Shown here one piece after another: positions 1 to 10,300 of a DNA stretch of 60,000 bases; position 1 is the stretch's first letter; the number at the start of each line of letters is the position of its first letter. Under the pieces are notes generated by a model. It worked only from the letters and a program-made list of their open reading frames with translations. It was not told where the DNA came from and did not search any database. A program made the position numbers and the translations under genes. The stretch lies in the NCBI RefSeq assembly GCF_029227915.1, contig NC_079883.1, positions 25,298,001 to 25,358,000 of the forward strand. The letters are read 5' to 3'. This DNA comes from Hydractinia symbiolongicarpus (taxonomy: Eukaryota > Cnidaria > Hydrozoa > Anthoathecata > Hydractiniidae).

Positions 1-1341
1 CTTTAGCCAGCAAATTTGAGTAACAGAAAATCTGGTTGTTGTTTTTTCACCAGTTCCATTGAATTACCTTACTGGGTACAAAGTTTCCCGACAAATTTCG
101 GGCGTTATCCGACGCGAAAAATGTTTAGTGTCCCTGTAAGTTACTTACCATCTATTACCCAGTGATTCTATTTCGCTTTCTGATATCTAATTGGCGAAAA
201 GTAAAGCGAATAAAGATCAGCAATATTGGTTTGTATAAATTAATTTTTGTGACAATTAGCCTTGTGACAATTAGCCTTGTTGATAAGCTATACCAAAACA
301 AGCTACAACGATAAAAATAATAGTCGGGAAATTATCCGTTCTTTTCTTGAAATGGGAAAAAAGCATCACTTAGCCAGTACTCTGCAGCCGGCAGTCTGCA
401 AACGTTTTACCTTGGCAGAGGTGTAGGACGAAAAACCACCGTCGAAATTGTGTTAGCTGCACTTTTCACAATATTCGCGTTATTGAGCAATCCTTTCAAC
501 GCCCTGGAAAGGTCTAAACTATTGCGGAATTGAAGTGCGCTGACGTCAGCAAAAACTGTCACTGTTTTTAAGATTTTGGATGTAAGCATTTAACTGAATC
601 CTAACTCCGCTGTGAACATTGATAAATGAACTTTGACAAGTTTGCAAATAGAAACAGCGTTCCTTGAAACGGCTTGTCGTTGCGATCTTTGAAATTTCGC
701 CTTTTTTCCCAACATATTATATACGGGGTTGTATACATCATGGAAACGACTCCATTTTTCTTCTTAAAGGCGAAAAAATTTATAACTGAAAATTTTAGAA
801 CTCCAAAATAAACCTCGGAACAACGTTATATTCACGATCTCTTCTGGAAAGCTGATGTTGGTACGAAATATATAACAACCTAGAATAATGGGTGTTGTGT
901 TGGCAGATGTAAAGGCCGGAGCATACCACCAAACCAATCCAACATGAAAAATGATGCATTTCAATCAGAAACTTTCTTTGATCTTGTCGAAATTGTTGGA
1001 TGAAAGGTTGAACTGGTTTACTTTTTATACGTCATAGAAACTGTTATAAAGCATCACAAAAATGCAACAGAAGAAGCCTGTGCGTGCATGGTTTCGGTCC
1101 TGAAGTACGCACCTTAGAGATGTTAGAAGCAGGAAGAGAAAATGAGGAAAATTGAACCTTTTTTTGTGAATACTCGACGCATCGTTTCAATCAATGTTTT
1201 GTTATTATAAAACTCGGTTATGTTTCATCATGGAGAAGACTCCTTTCTATTGTTATATTTACCATTTTTTTATTGGAGAAGTTGTAGCTATGTATTGCTG
1301 GTGATTATGCTAAAAAATCGTATACAGTGCAAACGCTATTA
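1..1341. other. Gene-free AT-rich stretch
   Basis: No convincing coding sequence is seen; the open frames are short and have no recognisable motif. Two similar short segments containing CATCATGGA and GACTCC occur near 735-755 and 1225-1250, suggesting an old duplicated repeat. The stretch ends at the A that precedes the first Helitron-like element. Confidence 0.5.
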
Positions 1342-1489
1342 TCTATATTATAATGCCCGTATACGTCTGTCCGTCCGTCCGTCTATCTGTCGCTCAAAAT
1401 GGTAGCTTAGCTGCGCAATTGCGAGAAGCACGCAATGCGGTATAAAAAGGACGGGAGAACCCGTGGATTTTCCACGGGCTAACGACTAG
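1342..1489 (+). mobile_element. Short non-autonomous Helitron-like element, copy 1
   Basis: The 148-bp element begins TCTATATTATAA directly after an A and ends in CTAG. Ten bases before the end is a hairpin with arms CCCGTGGA and TCCACGGG. A 5' TC, a 3' hairpin followed by CTAG, insertion after A and no target duplication are the known hallmarks of Helitrons. The inside holds a (CCGT)n run. It encodes nothing, so it would depend on a helicase supplied elsewhere. Copy 2 follows with no gap. Confidence 0.65.
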
Positions 1490-1633
1490 TCTATATTATA
1501 ACACCCGTATTTGTTTGTCTGTCCGTCTGTATGTCACGCAAAATGGTAGCTTAACTGCGCTGGTAGCGAGACGCATGCAATGTGGTATAAAAAGGACGGG
1601 TGAACCCGTGGATTTTTCTGGGCTAACGACTAG
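1490..1633 (+). mobile_element. Short non-autonomous Helitron-like element, copy 2 (head-to-tail)
   Basis: This copy starts TCTATATTATAA right at the CTAG of copy 1 and ends CTAG followed by T at 1634, so the pair as a whole lies between an A and a T. It is highly similar to copy 1, including the GTATAAAAAGGACGGG stretch. Its 3' hairpin has lost bases in the right arm (CCCGTGGA ... CTGGG) and is weaker. Confidence 0.62.
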
Positions 1634-2110
1634 TTTGTATTAAAGATAGTAATTTACAAAAACGTTTTGATCATGCTGATGGAGAGGATACATCAACATT
1701 ATTGATCGATTTGACCAAAGCTCCGACTCTGTTGTTAAAGCGTTAAGAAAGTAGAACAACAGTCGCTAGATAATTCTGAATGACATAGAAAGGACGTTGT
1801 TAAGACGTCACAAGACGTTATTTCAAAGTTAAAAAGAAGTTGAATAACGGTTGCCAGAATATTTCTAAACAACATGGAAACGACGTTGATAAGACGTCAC
1901 AAGACGTTTCAACGTTAAAAAAGAAGTTGAATAAAGGTTGTGAAAGCATTTACTGTTTCATCGTTGAAAATACGTTGTTGTCTGACGTTAAATAGACATC
2001 GGAAAAAGACGTAAAAATACTTTCATTTACAACGCAAAATCAACGTCTATTCAACATCATCACATCCAACGTGTTTTTAACGTTGATTCAACGTTGAAGT
2101 GCCCACTGGG
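1634..2110 (+). repeat. CAACGTT/GACGTT-rich interspersed repeat ending GCCCACTGGG
   Basis: From about 1740 the sequence is packed with degenerate units such as AAGACGTCACAAGACGTT and TTCAACGTTGAAG. It closes at 2101-2110 with GCCCACTGGG. An oppositely oriented relative begins near 3813 with a similar terminus (CTAGCGGGCAC). This looks like a transposon with minisatellite-like insides; the class is not determined and the left edge is unclear. Confidence 0.5.
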
Positions 2111-2546
2111 TTTAGTATTGAACTAAAAAGTCACTTCTCCTCCACTATACGGAAATAGTCAAGCGTACGAGGTCCTGGTACAACAGACTTGAAATTCGAC
2201 CAAAATTAAGCATGCAGAGAAACGTAATATATCCGTGACGTTTTGATCAAAGATGGTGTTTTAGTGGCGGGATTTGTAAAGTGTTTTACTGGCGGGTTTT
2301 GTAAAATGTTTAACTGGATTTTTGTAGCTACAATATGTCTGCTATGTATGTAAAGTAGGTTTTTTAGAATAAATACATTCTTTCATATTGTTTTATATTT
2401 TTTTTTCAATTTTACTGACCACGTCTGAGATACGCATATCTTCATTTAAATCCCAGAAGGTCAGAATTTTATTTAGCTGTATATTCCACAGCTAATTAAA
2501 ACATACTAGTATGCTACCATTATAGATATTCAAATCAAATGCTTAA

Positions 2547-3632
2547 ATGAGACACAAGAGGTTGTTTGATTTAAAATTAGGTTTTGCTGGAAGCTGCGTA
2601 ATAAAAACAGGAATGAGTAAAAAGAAGATATTTCAAACCACATTATCAATTTTAGTTTTCATAACAATAATATTTATTAGTAGCGTGTTTGTTAGGAATT
2701 ATGGCCAGACTGTAGTTCACGTAAATATCACAAGACCTTTTAGCGAAAATATCACGGAAACTTATTTTTTATTTATTGGAATACAGTCACATTTTGCTGG
2801 AAATGTGGAAAGAAGAGAGATCATTCGAAAAACTTGGTTACAATTTTGCTCTAAAGACATCGGCTGCCACTACAAATTTTTTTTTGACGGGCTAGACATA
2901 CACAACAAAAAGTTGCCGAAAGAAGTTTTTGAACAATACATGAACGAGTCGAGAAACAACAATTACGATATTGCTGTGATAGATTCACCGCCAGGTCGTA
3001 ATTTCGCTGTTCGGACTTATAAATCGATGCACTATGTGATGAAACACATGAAACTTAAATATTATCTCAGGATAGATGACGATCATTACTTGTGCGTACA
3101 GAGATTGATTTACGAACTAAAACTCAGACCTGTGGAATGGTTATATTCCGGATACACGCATTGTAAACCAGCTCGTATTGACGAAGGATATCAGATGTTT
3201 TCTTATAATTTGTTACAAATCTTCTACAAGAAGAGCGACCTTGTGTGCACTGAGTTTGGTACTGACTCCATCTCGAGTTGGGTTTATGATGTTATGGACA
3301 CGCAGGACGTCACATGGTTCTCAGAAAACAAGAGAATCTACCAAGGTCAAGCCTCACTAAATTCAGCTCTGCGAAGAAGAAAGGAACTTTGCCAAACGTA
3401 TATATCACTTCATGGAACATATCCCAAAGAAATGGAGATTTTTCACGATATTGTTCTGAAGGAGGAATTTCACGACTATGACATTCCACGTCCGTATCAC
3501 GTTTGTCCTGATCACCGTCGTGTTAACTTACTTGTAGAATTAAAAAGCGCCAAAGATCAGATGCCTTGTGAAAACGCTGTATTTAAGAAAGACGCACGAG
3601 GTTGGGCAGGAAGGAATAAAAGACCACTATAA
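2547..3632 (+). CDS. Beta-1,3-galactosyltransferase-like protein (GT31), intronless
   Basis: This predicts a 361-residue type II membrane protein of the Golgi, transferring a sugar (probably galactose or N-acetylglucosamine from a UDP donor) to glycans. Seen in the sequence: a short basic N-terminus, one membrane anchor at about residues 31-49, sequons at about N60, N68 and N133, the family block ERREIIRKTW at 88-97, and the metal-binding DxD region RIDDDHY at about 175-181. The usual later acidic EDVYVG-type motif is not obvious; a divergent stretch around GTDSISSWVYDV (238-249) occupies that region, so activity is uncertain. A second Met at residue 23 would give a shorter cytosolic tail and is an equally possible start. 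The reading frame is a single exon. Repeats of one family lie on both sides. Family confidence is high, exact substrate low. Confidence 0.8.
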   Translation: MRHKRLFDLKLGFAGSCVIKTGMSKKKIFQTTLSILVFITIIFISSVFVRNYGQTVVHVNITRPFSENITETYFLFIGIQSHFAGNVERREIIRKTWLQFCSKDIGCHYKFFFDGLDIHNKKLPKEVFEQYMNESRNNNYDIAVIDSPPGRNFAVRTYKSMHYVMKHMKLKYYLRIDDDHYLCVQRLIYELKLRPVEWLYSGYTHCKPARIDEGYQMFSYNLLQIFYKKSDLVCTEFGTDSISSWVYDVMDTQDVTWFSENKRIYQGQASLNSALRRRKELCQTYISLHGTYPKEMEIFHDIVLKEEFHDYDIPRPYHVCPDHRRVNLLVELKSAKDQMPCENAVFKKDARGWAGRNKRPL

Positions 3633-3812
3633 TTTTACTTTCACTTTCAAAGACAATTTTTCACTGAATGGCTTTTCATGTTATTTATCTAAGAGAAATG
3701 TTTATCCCAAAAGTAGTTTTTTGTACTATTTTTTTGTTAAAGGCTCTTCAGAGCGTGTGACGTAGCTTACCTCCCACTCCCATCAAGTTAATCTTAAAAC
3801 GTTCATATCATA

Positions 3813-4070
3813 TCCTAGCGGGCACACGATGTTTATTCAACGTTGATTCGACGTTGAATTCTGGTCGCGACATCAATACCCTAAATTCAACGTTATTTCA
3901 ACGTTGGTTCGCAACGTCGATGTAACGGACGTAAATCTAACGTTATTCCAACGTTGCTCTCGAACTTGAATTCAACAGTCGCATCATCAACAACTTTTCA
4001 ACGCTGTGTTCTCTGCGCTGTTTCAACCGGAAGTCAACGTTTATACAACGTCGAATACAAGACGTTGTTG
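3813..4070 (-). repeat. Inverted relative of the CAACGTT-rich repeat
   Basis: It starts CTAGCGGGCAC, then has dense TTCAACGTTGATTC, CAACGTT and GACGTTG units. The orientation is opposite to the repeat ending at 2110, so the conserved ends of both face the glycosyltransferase gene between them. It abuts and slightly overlaps the hairpin element that begins near 4066. Confidence 0.5.
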
Positions 4071-4275
4071 TTCTTAATAAGACAGCTTTGGTGAGTGAAG
4101 AATGAAATAGTCATAGTAGTAAAATAACACTTGAAGTGTTATTTTAAAACTGTCCAGCAAAATAACGAAGCGTACTCGTTGTTTTTGTGAAGATCGTCAA
4201 AAGCTAGGAATTAAAAGTATACTACTATGACTATTTCATTCTTCCCTCACCAAAGCTGTCTTATTAAGAACAACA
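4066..4275. mobile_element. Long-armed hairpin MITE with nested palindrome
   Basis: Arms of about 56 bp (4066-4121 and 4220-4275) are inverted complements with about one mismatch; the left arm runs through AATAAGACAGCTTTGG and the right through CCAAAGCTGTCTTATT. A second palindrome lies at 4121-4145 (AAAATAACACT, TGA, AGTGTTATTTT). There is no coding capacity. The near-perfect arms suggest a young insertion or a hairpin RNA source. Confidence 0.65.
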
Positions 4276-4961
4276 CTCATTGACTTAATCATTATATGCG
4301 TAATTTGTCAGCCATTTCTCTTTTCACTCTAGTTTTTTTTAGTAAAAAATATTAAAAATTGTGTTTACAACTTCGCACAGTCATGAAATGAAACATACAC
4401 AAACGTTCAATGGGGTTTTTTCAACAGAGCGCAATAAAACGTTCGAATTATTTCATTGAATTGTTGTCGGGGGGTTTGCGTCTTCGTATTTCGAATGAAA
4501 CTAATTGATCAACTTGTACTTTGGATATTTAACATCTACAATACAATCAATATTATCAAATTATAAATCATTATTAACCCTATAATAACTGTTTATGAGG
4601 GCAATACCGGAGATTACTTTTTTCCGTGTTTATTTACATTTAATGCTACCATATTCACGGTTGCTATGGTACCGGGCAATACCGTGGAATATTGCCCGCT
4701 ATGACGTAAGTTCTAACCAATCACATTGCGCAATATTCAGAAATATTGATGCCGCCCTTTTACAGAGTTTTTAGAGGTTAGGCATAACATACCACGTCTA
4801 AAATTTTGCGGAAAAAGATAGCTGAAGGCCCAAGCAGTGGCGCTTTATAACTCCTTTTCACGTTTTAGACCTTAGTTCGGCATATACAATTAATGATCCG
4901 ACATTTTTTGACATATTTTTTACTTTAAATTAATCGCTTTAGTTTTTATTTATCATGTTGC
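4276..4961. other. Gene-free stretch with a decayed repeat
   Basis: No gene is seen. Around 4600-4705 GGGCAATACCG occurs twice, with ATATTGCCCG in the complementary sense and a local inverted repeat (CCATA...CGGTTGCTATGG), which looks like a worn MITE. The rest is plain AT-rich sequence. Confidence 0.4.
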
Positions 4962-4965
4962 TTAA

Positions 4966-5714
4966 GGTAAGGAGACACGAGGGACATTTTCATGCGCGCG
5001 CTATGCAACATGCCCCATAGCATGCGCATGAAAATGTTTTTTGTGACGCTACTTCTCATTTGCAGAATGGTCATATGAAAAACTTTGATTTAAATGTTCT
5101 TTAATGAGAAGGGAGTGGAAAGTTTTTTCGAGGTTATCGGAGCTGTATGCACCGTTGAATTTACTAACCAGATCTTGCTTCTTTTTTGGTTTTTATTTTT
5201 GTAGTATACATCACTACTATCCCATAACGCAGGATCTTTTTTATAAAAGTCGGTTGAAATTGTCTTTTCCTCATCAGATAGCGTTTCTTTTTGTCCGAAA
5301 TTATTGCTTTTTCTCCTATTTTCTTTCTCCATTAGATGTTCGACTTCTCAAGAAAAGCAATGTTTACAGTTTCTTGCGTTTTCATAGGTTAATTACACTA
5401 TGCCTCAAATGGTTTTGCAAAATATTTGTTGCGTGATATGAAGAGACGAGGCACAAATGTGCCACAACAATAATTTTGCCCCGGGACATGTTGCAGAAGG
5501 TGGCGACACGAGCAAATTAGGGATGCAACAAAATATTTATCAAATTTTGTCCCCGGAGCACAGGCACAAAATAGTAGCAAAATATTTGCTCCATGCCGCA
5601 TTTTTTTGTTCCATTGCAGGAAAATGTAGATATGGGACACGAGCAATTTTTGTCATGCGCCTGCAATGAAGCAATGTTGCATAGCAGGCGCATGTCCCTC
5701 GTGCCCCCTTAGCT
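4966..5714. mobile_element. Non-autonomous piggyBac-like element with TTAA duplication
   Basis: TTAA flanks both sides (4962-4965 and 5715-5718). The inverted ends match GGTAAGGAGACACGAGGGAC on the left and, in complement, AGCTAAGGGGGCACGAGGGA on the right. TTAA duplication is typical of piggyBac elements. Both subterminal parts hold palindromes built on CATGCGC/GCGCATG. Short open frames inside show no transposase motif, so this 749-bp element is taken as non-autonomous. Confidence 0.6.
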
Positions 5715-5718
5715 TTAA

Positions 5719-6951
5719 TCTAGAGCTGACGTATATGACTTTGCTTTAATTTTTCTAGATGATTTCACAGGCTTCCAGTCGTAGAATTCTTAACATGAAG
5801 ATACTAAATTTGTGTTTCAATAAAGCTTAAAGACATAAGTTAGTGTAATTTTTGATTTATGTTGACACTAGTTTTCTTATTTGATAGAAGAGATTGCATT
5901 TTCAAGGTTTTAATGTGTCAAAATGTGATTTCTAGTTTCCTATGATACACATTTTGCGTAAGAAAAACCTAAATTCATACATTCCAGTACTTTTTAGTTT
6001 TAGCGAAAAATACATACGATCTCATCCCATTTAGAATAAAATTTAGTGGAAATCACTGTAAAAATTTATTTTCCTGTGAAGGTGAAAGTTGTGTAATAGA
6101 TGAAGGGTATTTTTATGCAAGAGGGCAGGTAGCGGAAGGTTTCCTGGATAGCAAGGCGGAAGTCTATTTTGTTTAATTTGTACTTATAACTATCAATGTT
6201 TGTTTGCCTTACAACGAAACAGGAAAAATATCAAACCATCTGCATTTGACAACCTGTTAGATTCTATTCTTATTTCTTAAATAACTTCGCCGGTTTTTAA
6301 TTGATTCATTCGCAGAAATGAACTTTTACATTTTTCAGAGAAGGGAAATTCCTATAAAAATTCCTTTTTTAAAAAAATGCCTGAAAATGGGAAACGTTTC
6401 TGAAAGCGATGTTTTTTGAAAAATTTTTCCTTTGCATAAATTTTACAATTTTATTTTATTTCTTTCATATTTAATTGTTAACTTATCGTTCATTTCTGTT
6501 ATAAATGACATGAACTTGCACTTCTTCTAAGATCCAAATACCTAAATTTTATTCCTTGAATATGAAAAATTTCTACAGCTGCACTATTTAAACAAATTGT
6601 AACATTTACGTCACTTGTGTTTTCATAAGAACAGAATGTGTGAATTTATATCTTGATAAATCAGAGTTGCTTCGCGCAAAGTGAACATAGCAAATATAAA
6701 AGAAAATGTTTAAAAACAACAGTCTGTGTTTTGAGATTTGCATTCATGTATTTACATATATCTATACTTCCTATTGTAATAATTCCTCACTAACCATATA
6801 TAACTTACAATTACGAAAATAAAAAGTATGCATATGTATATATACAAACAAAAATAAATGTTTGAAATATATATCGCTAGTAAAAAGTTATTTGAGAAAC
6901 CTACTCCACATCCACCCAGACGTCCCTTGTTATAAAAATATCTTTTTTGTT
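5719..6951. other. Gene-free AT-rich stretch downstream of the collagen gene
   Basis: No coding sequence or clear repeat is recognised. It follows the presumed 3' end of the minus-strand collagen gene. Confidence 0.4.
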
Positions 6952-6957
6952 TTTATT
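6952..6957 (-). terminator. Poly(A) signal for the distal collagen terminal exon
   Basis: AATAAA on the minus strand, about 130 nt beyond the stop codon of terminal exon 8b. This is the first canonical signal after that stop. Confidence 0.5.
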
Positions 6958-7089
6958 TAAAAGTAGAAGGAATAAAAAAAAAACGCTTTCACTTTTATGA
7001 ACAAAATGCAACAGAAACGACTTTTCAGAGTTCAAAATAAAACTAGCTCTTTTCTGTATGCTTTTAAAACTTTGAATATTAGAAGTGTT

Positions 7090-7313
7090 TTAGTGAGTCA
7101 TGTTACAGCAAATGGCGGCTGCAAATCCAGTTTTGCTACATTTGCAAACACACATGTTGCCATAAAGGATAATCCATGAGTTACAGCCGGTACCACAAGA
7201 ACAACACGTTGCTGAGTATCCGTATGGACAAGAAGCAATTGAATTGGCACCTTCCTTATAAACACAAGTTAAAGCACTTGTAGCACCAGTATCTCCCTTG
7301 TCTCCAGTAGGTC
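7090..7313 (-). other. Alternative terminal exon 8b
   Basis: Starts after a good acceptor (pyrimidine tract, then CGTCTAG) in the same phase as exon 8a and encodes [14 protein letters not shown], then a Cys domain with [15 protein letters not shown] and ICC, and its own TAA. At 224 nt it has exactly the length of exon 8a. It can be reached only if exon 8a is skipped. Confidence 0.7.
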
Positions 7314-10300
7314 CTAGACGAAAAAGATAACACAAAATTTAGCGCTTGGATGATTTTATTGTCGTGTATTATGTCATGCATAGTGCGCATGTCCGAAAAG
7401 AAATATCATGCTGCTTTTTTGTTATTTTTTTCATCACTTTTGTTTGAAGCAATGAAAATTGTGTTATCTTTATCGTCCGCATATGTTACATAGAGTTTAT
7501 AAAAGTAAAAGAAACGCTAATCGTGTTTAGTGAGTTTTAAATTTGCAACATAATGCTGACGAATAATTGATGTATGAGCCATGACAGGTACATTTGTTTC
7601 CGTGCATGGTCCATTTCTGTGCGTCTGCAGCACATCCGCAACATGTGGCTACGAAGCCAGAATAACATGTGGTCGATTTTTGATAAGTTGTTAAAAGTTT
7701 ACAAACTAAATTTCCATTAGAGACAGTATCTCCGGCAGGACCATTATCACCTATACGAAAGATAACACAATTCTCAAACTTGCATAAGACCAATGCGAAG
7801 TAGAAATGTTTGTTTGAAAGCAAATATTTCATTACAAAATTTGCGTTACAATATCCCCTTAAGGTCATTTGTTGGAATAATTTTTCTTACCTTTGGGCCC
7901 TTGTTGTCCTTGATCTCCCTGGATTCCTTGTGGACCATCGTCACCTTTGTCTCCCTTGTCTCCTTTAGCTCCAGTGCTACCTGTATTTCCTTGGTCTCCT
8001 TTATCACCTTTGTCGCCTTTGTCTCCCTATAATTTACATTGTATAATTAGTTAATTATCAAGCTTGAAAGGGTATTATATTGTTGCTAGAACAAAGGAGT
8101 GAAATATAATTACCTTGGCACCGTTAAGACCATCGCTTCCAGCAGGTCCTTGGATACCTTGTGATCCCTGGTTTCCTTTATCGCCTTTGTCTCCTTTATC
8201 ACCTTTAGCTCCGTTTGCACCGTTGGAACCTTGATCTCCTTTTTCGCCTTGTTGTCCTGTATTTCCCTTATCTCCTTTGTCTCCTATAATAAAATAAAAG
8301 GCAATTTTTTAATATTTTCGTAGACACAAAAAATCTTTACATCATGTAATAGAGAATTATTAATCAAAACTATATCTTGAAGTCTTCGTTTTACCTTTGT
8401 CTCCTTTTTGGCCTCCAAGTCCAGGGCTGCCGCTGGGTCCTGGTTCTCCTTTATCACCTTTGGCACCTTCATTTCCTTGGGGTCCTAAAGAAGTATTAAA
8501 AATTATGTTACAACTAATGAATAAAGAAATAAATTGCTGAGAAAAATAAGTTATTTTGCTGTTACTTTTAAAAAATATCTGAAAATATTACCTTGCTGGC
8601 CTTGTTCTCCCTGTGATCCAGTGTCACCTTTAGGTCCAGTGTTCCCTTGTGCTCCAGTAGCTCCTTTATCTCCTTGTGCACCAGTAGCTCCTCTTGCTCC
8701 CGTATCTCCCTTTTCTCCTTGTGCTCCCTGGCTTCCGGTGTCTCCTTTATCTCCTTTGACTCCTTGTGCACCTTGTTGTCCTTGTTGTCCTTGATCACCT
8801 TTTGCACCAGTGTCTCCTTTTTCTCCTTGAGCTCCTTGAGCACCTGTGGCTCCAGTTTGTCCTTTGTCTCCTTTATCTCCTTTATCACCTTTAGCACCTG
8901 CTGGTCCAGTCTGTCCATCAGTTCCTCTTTGACCGGTAAGACCTCTTGGGCCAGTATCTCCTTTTGGACCTTGGTTGCCTTGTGCTCCTGTTGCGCCAGT
9001 CTCACCCTTGTCACCTTTTTCTCCAGCAGCTCCTTGTGCACCAGTTGCACCAGTGTCTCCCTTAATTCCTTTTTCGCCTTGTGCTCCTGTTGCTCCAGTT
9101 GCTCCCTTCATCCCTCTTAATCCTTTGTCTCCTTTAGCACCAGTAGCACCAGTCATACCTGCAGCACCTTGTTGACCTTGATCTCCTTTGTCACCTTTTT
9201 CCCCTCGTGGTCCTCTAAGTCCTTGCAGTCCTTGTGGTCCGTCAGCTCCTTTTTCACCTTGTGGTCCTTGTATTCCCTTTTCGCCAGTCATACCTTGAAT
9301 TCCTTTCGAACCTTTCATGCCTCGGTCTCCTTTGTCTCCCTTTTCTCCTTGATCTCCTTTGTCTCCTTGTGGACCGGTGGCACCATTAGCACCGTCTTTG
9401 CCATTAGTTCCTGGACTTCCAGCTGGACCTTGACTGCCAGTATCTCCTTTCATACCTCTTTCTCCTTTATCTCCTTTAGCACCATTTTGGCCATTGGCTC
9501 CAGGGTTTCCTTGGGTACCTTGTTGACCACGATCTCCTTTATCTCCTTTGTCGCCTTGAACTCCTTGATCTCCTTGATCTCCTTTAGCACCATTTTGTCC
9601 GGCACTTCCAGTATCCCCTTTAACACCCTTTCGTCCTTGCTGTCCTTGTGGTCCCTGATCTCCTTTAGCTCCTTGTGGTCCAGTATCTCCTTTCATCCCT
9701 TGTTGACCTTCTGGACCAACATCCCCCTTGTCTCCTTTCATTCCAGGTGCGCATTGAGGACCAATTGGACCAGTATCTCCTTTTTCACCTTTGTCACCTT
9801 TGTCTCCTTTTGCTCCCTGTGCTCCAGTAGAACCACGATCCCCTTGATCTCCTTTATCGCCCTGATCTCCCTTGTCACCTTGAATGCCTTGTTGACCTTG
9901 ATCTCCTTGTGGTCCTTGTGGCCCTGGGATACCCCGTGGTCCTATAGAACAAAAGCATTTATGAATGATAAAGTTATATTAAATATATTATGTGGATTAA
10001 ATGTATAGATTTCTTAGATTGAATAGAAAACATAATTACGTACCAGTTCTGCAGGCTTTGCATCTGATGCAAAGGAAGTTGTTACTCCATTCTCCTGAAA
10101 CTTGTGGTGTCTTGGTTGTGGCAAATGAAATGCAATGGTGACAAGATGAGGTGATTGGACCGTTTTGTGACCAAGCCAAAACATATGGGGAGTCATTTGG
10201 CACACAGATGTAATTGTTGTTCCATCCCCTTGAAGGTGAGACTCCTCGACTTTCACTCACTTTTGTGCATCGGTGTGTGGAAAGTGGTCCTGAAGTATAT

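Noticed and set aside
1376-1480. CRISPR-like or regulatory direct repeat array at 1342-1633
   Set aside because: Only two long copies with transposon-type ends; explained by the tandem Helitron-like pair.
5090-5669. Overlapping open frames on both strands
   Set aside because: They lie inside the TTAA-bounded element, have no domain and arise partly from its palindromes.
8534-10008. Long plus-strand open frames opposite the minus-strand collagen
   Set aside because: They are shadows of the nine-base Gly-X-Y periodicity, giving Ser/Leu- or Pro/Cys-rich nonsense with no start context or homology.
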